From positions 206,829 to 218,223 of the forward strand of contig WELB01000010.1 of NCBI GenBank assembly GCA_009602725.1: a stretch of DNA of 11,395 nucleotides. The letters are read 5' to 3'. This DNA is from Spirogloea muscicola (taxonomy: Eukaryota > Streptophyta > Zygnematophyceae > Spirogloeales > Spirogloeaceae). This document shows, piece by piece, positions 1-11,395 of this stretch; the first letter of the stretch is position 1; every line of letters starts with the position of its first letter. Made by a program: the position numbers and the translations under genes. Below the pieces are notes generated by a model. That model did no database searches. It was given only the letters and a program-made list of their open reading frames with translations, and was not told the origin of the DNA.

Positions 1-125
<125 letters not shown>

Positions 126-153
126 CGTTGCCGCCGTAGACGGCGCCGGCAGG

Positions 154-8629
<8,476 letters not shown>

Positions 8630-8640
8630 AGAACAATACT

Positions 8641-8645
8641 TGTAA
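8641..8645 (+). terminator. GYRA: Candidate TGTAA polyadenylation signal of GYRA
   Basis: TGTAA, the usual polyadenylation signal in many green algae, occurs 11 bases after the gyrase stop. If it is used, the 3' UTR would be only a few tens of bases, which is unusually short. A five-base motif also occurs easily by chance. Confidence 0.35.
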
Positions 8646-8721
8646 CCCTGGCCAAGCTATTCTATTCATTCTTTTGAGGCAATATAACTTCCAACTTCCG
8701 AAAGCATTGCCTGCCATTTGA

Positions 8722-10269
8722 GGCACAAAAAGCCCGTGCCAGCCAGCAGCATCAAGGCTTGCTCCTGCCAGTCCAGATCTTGAATGTATCAAAGGTACAC
8801 CATTGCCAGACCATGTAGTAGAGGACAGGTTTGGTGTGAGGTGTCGAGCTTCAACAACTGCAGCAGCTGTGGCTATCGCAGATAAGTTGATGAGACAACT
8901 GAAGAAGAGCACACGTCTAGCAGCAATATGCATTGGCAAACTGTGCCGTTCTGCGACAAGGTTCAGCTGCATATACATCACGGCTCAGTCATCTCGAGCA
9001 GTGTGTTGCTTTTACGATGGTTGCAATCTCTCGTCCAGATTCAACTATTGAGGGCGTCATCAGGCCGTTGTTGCAGATGCAGGGGTGCAGACTTTTTGCG
9101 GGGTTGGCAGGGGAGCAGCTTACAACACCTGTCGTAAGTAGGCATGTATTTGACAGGCTAGGAAGTTGAGAGACTGCCTCGAAAATTATAGGAGAATCTA
9201 GCCTGCACTGGTCAGCTCCCAAGTCGTTTTCAGAGGGCACAGTTCTCGAAGTGGTCAACTGCATGCATCTGGTAAGATACAGAATTGAATCACCAAACGT
9301 GGCCGTCATTATTGCCGGTGGTTGTCGGGCTAATGCCTGTAGCACCACCAGATTCTCACAAGCAGGAGCATCCGCTTGCCAGTCATTGATTACGCTCTGA
9401 ACCTCAGGGCTAAAGGTGTGGGTGCATTAGATAGTCTGTGTCAACCTTGCACTCTTGACCTTGTACTCCCACAAATGAATGCTGGTGTAAAAGCTCTCTG
9501 GCGAATTGGCGCTCTGCAAATTGCTAGGCTAGTCGTTCGTTTGTTACTGATAACTTACTGTCATATTCCTGCTGGCGGAAACAAGCTCTGAAGATTACTG
9601 TTCGAACATCAGTGAGGACCTCCGCAAAGCTAGACTTGCAGAGAATCCCTTGTCGGTTCTCAAGTCCTGCACTCATGGAAGTGTGAGAACAGAAAGATCC
9701 AAGGGGATGGCGTTACTGGCATTCTGTTGCTTATCTAGCCGGTGATAGTGGACCTTTCTAGCAAAACCAAGTACACCAAACACTTAAAGGAAAATCAAAA
9801 GGCAGCAATGTTCTTCAGTACTTGGACTGTAGACTAGAATTTTGTAGCGTTCTCCTCTCAGCTCCTGATTCGTTCGCATTGTGTTCCCTTGCAGGCCAGA
9901 CTCGGCCATAGCAGGAATAGAAGCAGCAAGTAACCAGTGGCCAGCAAGCACCTCAAGCTACGTTGTCCAGATGTGCACATTTCTTCTGATTTTATTAACG
10001 CAGTGCAGAGCTCCAGGACTACCTCAAGGGGCCTGGAAAGACTGGCGGGCTGTGCTGTCAAGAACAGTTGCCATCCTGGGAGGCTGAAAATCTGTTGTAG
10101 ATGACCTGGAGGGTGACAACTTGGCTAATGCTAAGAACAAGTCGGACATTTGAGTGTGGAAGGCACTGTGAGCCAAGCAACAATACTAGATAATTGAGGC
10201 AATCTTGTGCAAGCTCTGGTCCATGCAAGCCGTCATGTCAATTGTATTGATGAACAAAATATTGAATGA
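8722..10269 (+). CDS. Possible ARM-repeat-like protein gene; exon model incomplete, could be a decaying copy
   Basis: This is not a recognised gene, but the + strand holds a run of helical-repeat segments resembling armadillo repeats. Examples are QQYALANCAVL (8921 on), LLQMQGCRLFAGLAGEQ (to about 9121), GTVLEVVNCMHL (9236-9271), AKGVGALDSL and NAGVKALWRIGALQ (9352 to about 9520), SKGMALLAFCCLSS (to 9741), and GIEAAMQSS with LERLAGCAVKN (9895-10104). A last piece, NLVQALVHASRH, is at 10201-10269. Splices that keep frame are 9138-9233 (or 9134-9235), 9272-9351, 9742-9894 and 9930-10003, all GT-AG. Problems: the 5' part (8722-8918, ending KLMRQLKKSTRL) meets QQYALANC only if one base is skipped near 8919; no good ATG is seen; and the join between about 9525 and 9640 is unresolved. 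ARM proteins are protein-binding scaffolds; no specific role can be given. Confidence 0.38.
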
Positions 10270-10336
10270 AATAATGGGGGATCTTTGAAGGAGATTGGGC
10301 TGGACGAGGCTGCGCATGGGATGTTGTACGCTTCCC
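10270..10336. other. Short gap between convergent genes
   Basis: Only 67 bases separate the last ARM-like segment from the stop of the - strand gene. No TTACA (TGTAA on the - strand) is seen here, so I cannot propose a polyadenylation signal for the NDUFAF3-type gene. The 3' UTRs of the two genes probably overlap. Confidence 0.5.
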
Positions 10337-11301
10337 TCAATCTATTCCAGCAATGAGCAAGGCAGCTGCCACCATCCGGCCCTCCTCGGTCAGAATATTG
10401 TAGGTGGAGGCTGCATTTCTCTGCGGGAGTGCCACTTGCCAGACGGAGCTCAGATCAGACGAACGGATCAGTCCTGTAGCTCTGCCAAGCGTACTGACAC
10501 ATATCCGTCAAGCTCGCTTATAACGAGCAAGGGTTACAAAGATGGAGAACTAAGCAAGATGCAATTGATCACAACATTGGCAGCAGGTGGACCTTCAGGT
10601 TCGCACGAGGGCAACTTGCAGTATCACCGGCTGCAGCGAAGAGCCATACCGTGGCTACTGCTTCCAGCTTGATCCCGAGTGACTGCAAGTACTTGCGCAC
10701 ATCGCCCGGCGCCCTGTGCAGCCTGCTGCCGCAGCCGAGCAGGAGGAGCTCTGCGAGGGCGCGTGCAAATACCAGGCCGGCACCAACGGCGCAATGGAGA
10801 TTAACGAACGGAAGTGTAGATCGTGCTCTCGAGCACATCAGAAGCTTGGAGGCACACAGCCTCGTCTTTCTTGACTTCTGATGGCAATAGCAGTCCAGCC
10901 TGAATTATGCAGCGAGAATCGTGAGTTGCACAGCTAAGAGCAGTCGTTACCTGGTAATGGTCGCAGGAGCTGGAAGACCTGCAAGCTGCGCCACGGACAT
11001 GGGCGACGGCAGTGAGACGGGCGTCCCGACGAGAGCCGAGCTTAGAAACGGCGAGCCTGCGGTCGTTGCTTAGGGTTTGGGCGAGGCAGCGGATGGTCCG
11101 AGCGGACCTCTCAGGCGTCACGTCGGCCATGGTGCGCGGCGCCCACTGCAGGAAGAGGTCGCCGACGCAGATGACGGAGGAGGAGACGTCCACGCCGCTG
11201 ACCGTGAAGCCCGTCTCGTCGTACCTGCGGCAGACAGCGTGGCGATGTAGGTCTCGGCGATACAGTCTTGCAATGCAGTAAGCAGCGGCGCGGATCTGCA
11301 T
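10337..11301 (-). CDS. Mth938/NDUFAF3-type protein, putative mitochondrial complex I assembly factor (4 exons, 137 aa)
   Basis: Exons on the - strand are 11301-11108, 10985-10951, 10750-10650 and 10420-10337, with stop TGA at 10339-10337. They join in phase to 137 residues. Residues 1-26 (MQIRAAAYCIARLYRRDLHR, then HAVCRR) are Arg-rich without acidic residues except Asp17, as in a mitochondrial presequence. The rest is the Mth938 (DUF498) fold: GFTVSGVDV (31-39), SSVICVGDLFLQW (41-53), ADVTPESL (59-66), LLRPLPELLLLGCGSR (71-86), LQSLGIKLEAVATRNAAST (98-116) and YNILTEEGRMVAAALL (117-132). In animals NDUFAF3 acts with NDUFAF4 early in complex I assembly; that role here is inferred from the family. 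The frame also stays open upstream to the window edge, and CTCCGCAG sits directly before the ATG, so an upstream exon is possible. The gene converges on the two + strand genes. Confidence 0.9.
10421..10649 (-). other. Intron 3 of the NDUFAF3-type gene
   Basis: The intron runs from GTATGG (10649 downward) to CTCCCGCAG (ends 10421), 229 bases. The other two introns are 11107-10986 (GTCCGC to GGCGCAG) and 10950-10751 (GTAACG to CCTCGCAG). No further feature is seen in them apart from the telo-box listed separately. Confidence 0.85.
11070..11078 (-). promoter_or_regulatory. Telo-box AAACCCTAA in intron 1 of the NDUFAF3-type gene
   Basis: The - strand reads AAACCCTAA 30 bases into the first intron. 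In land plants this exact nonamer is a cis-element near the 5' end of many translation and housekeeping genes. Function in this organism is unproven, and a single copy could be chance. Confidence 0.35.
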
Positions 11302-11320
11302 CTGCGGAGAGGGGCGATGG

Positions 11321-11337
11321 AAGCGGCGGCGGCGGCA

Positions 11338-11368
<31 letters not shown>

Positions 11369-11376
11369 GGGGGGGG
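11321..11376. repeat. GGC/GCC microsatellite followed by a ten-base G run
   Basis: A near-perfect GGC trinucleotide repeat, with a CAG interruption at about 11336-11338, runs from 11321 to 11366. G10 follows at 11367-11376. On the - strand it lies 20 or more bases upstream of the NDUFAF3-type start codon, probably in the 5' UTR or promoter, and would form a strong GC-rich structure. The tract is also a likely place for sequencing-length error. Confidence 0.9.
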
Positions 11377-11395
11377 CGCTACCCCTCGACGCGCA

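Noticed and set aside
8989-9348. 119-residue open frame on the - strand
   Set aside because: It is antisense to segments that read as ARM helices on the + strand and has no family signal of its own.
9272-9397. Read-through frame after CMHL (RIESPNVAVIIAGGCRANA) as coding sequence
   Set aside because: It looked ARM-like at first, but it runs into a stop at 9398. The GTAAGA donor at 9272 and CAG at 9349-9351 give an in-phase join to the next good segment. Kept only as a weak alternative.
10801-11301. 166-residue uninterrupted - strand frame as the full NDUFAF3-type protein
   Set aside because: Conserved sequence stops at TPE at 11110. Beyond that it reads through intron 1, and the missing part of the domain lies in three further exons.

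Overview
The window looks like nuclear DNA of a photosynthetic eukaryote, most likely a green alga; the lineage is inferred. The main gene encodes an organelle-type DNA gyrase A cut by 26 short introns (about 110-540 bases), so this is neither bacterial nor organellar DNA. The first exons of both recognised genes are GC- and CpG-rich and the interior is more balanced and CpG-poor. TTTAGGG-like motifs and a TGTAA just after the gyrase stop suit the green lineage but are weak evidence.

Layout. Positions 1-122 are an uninterrupted T run. From 154 to 8629 on the + strand lies a complete GYRA gene. I could join 27 exons, and together they give one uninterrupted frame of 965 codons plus stop: an organelle-targeting leader, the breakage-reunion domain with catalytic Tyr, the tower and coiled coil, and a six-bladed C-terminal domain with a nearly canonical GyrA box. 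One intron, at 6931-7122, appears to be of the rare GC-AG class.

From about 8722 to 10269 the + strand carries pieces of an armadillo (ARM)-like helical-repeat protein. Several pieces join across plausible short introns in phase, but the 5' end appears to need a one-base shift and I found no convincing start. It is either a real gene I cannot fully resolve or a decaying copy.

From 11301 down to 10337 on the - strand is a complete four-exon gene for a 137-residue Mth938/NDUFAF3-type protein, a presumed mitochondrial complex I assembly factor with an arginine-rich presequence. It converges on the other two genes. The right edge holds a GGC/GCC microsatellite and a ten-base G run upstream of its start.

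The two recognised genes both act in organelles (topology of organelle DNA; respiratory complex assembly), but nothing in the sequence shows co-regulation. I see no tRNA, rRNA, CRISPR array, transposase or complete mobile element. No novel multi-gene system is evident. The points most worth checking are the ARM-like gene between the two known genes, the GC-AG intron, and the stacked start codons of GYRA.
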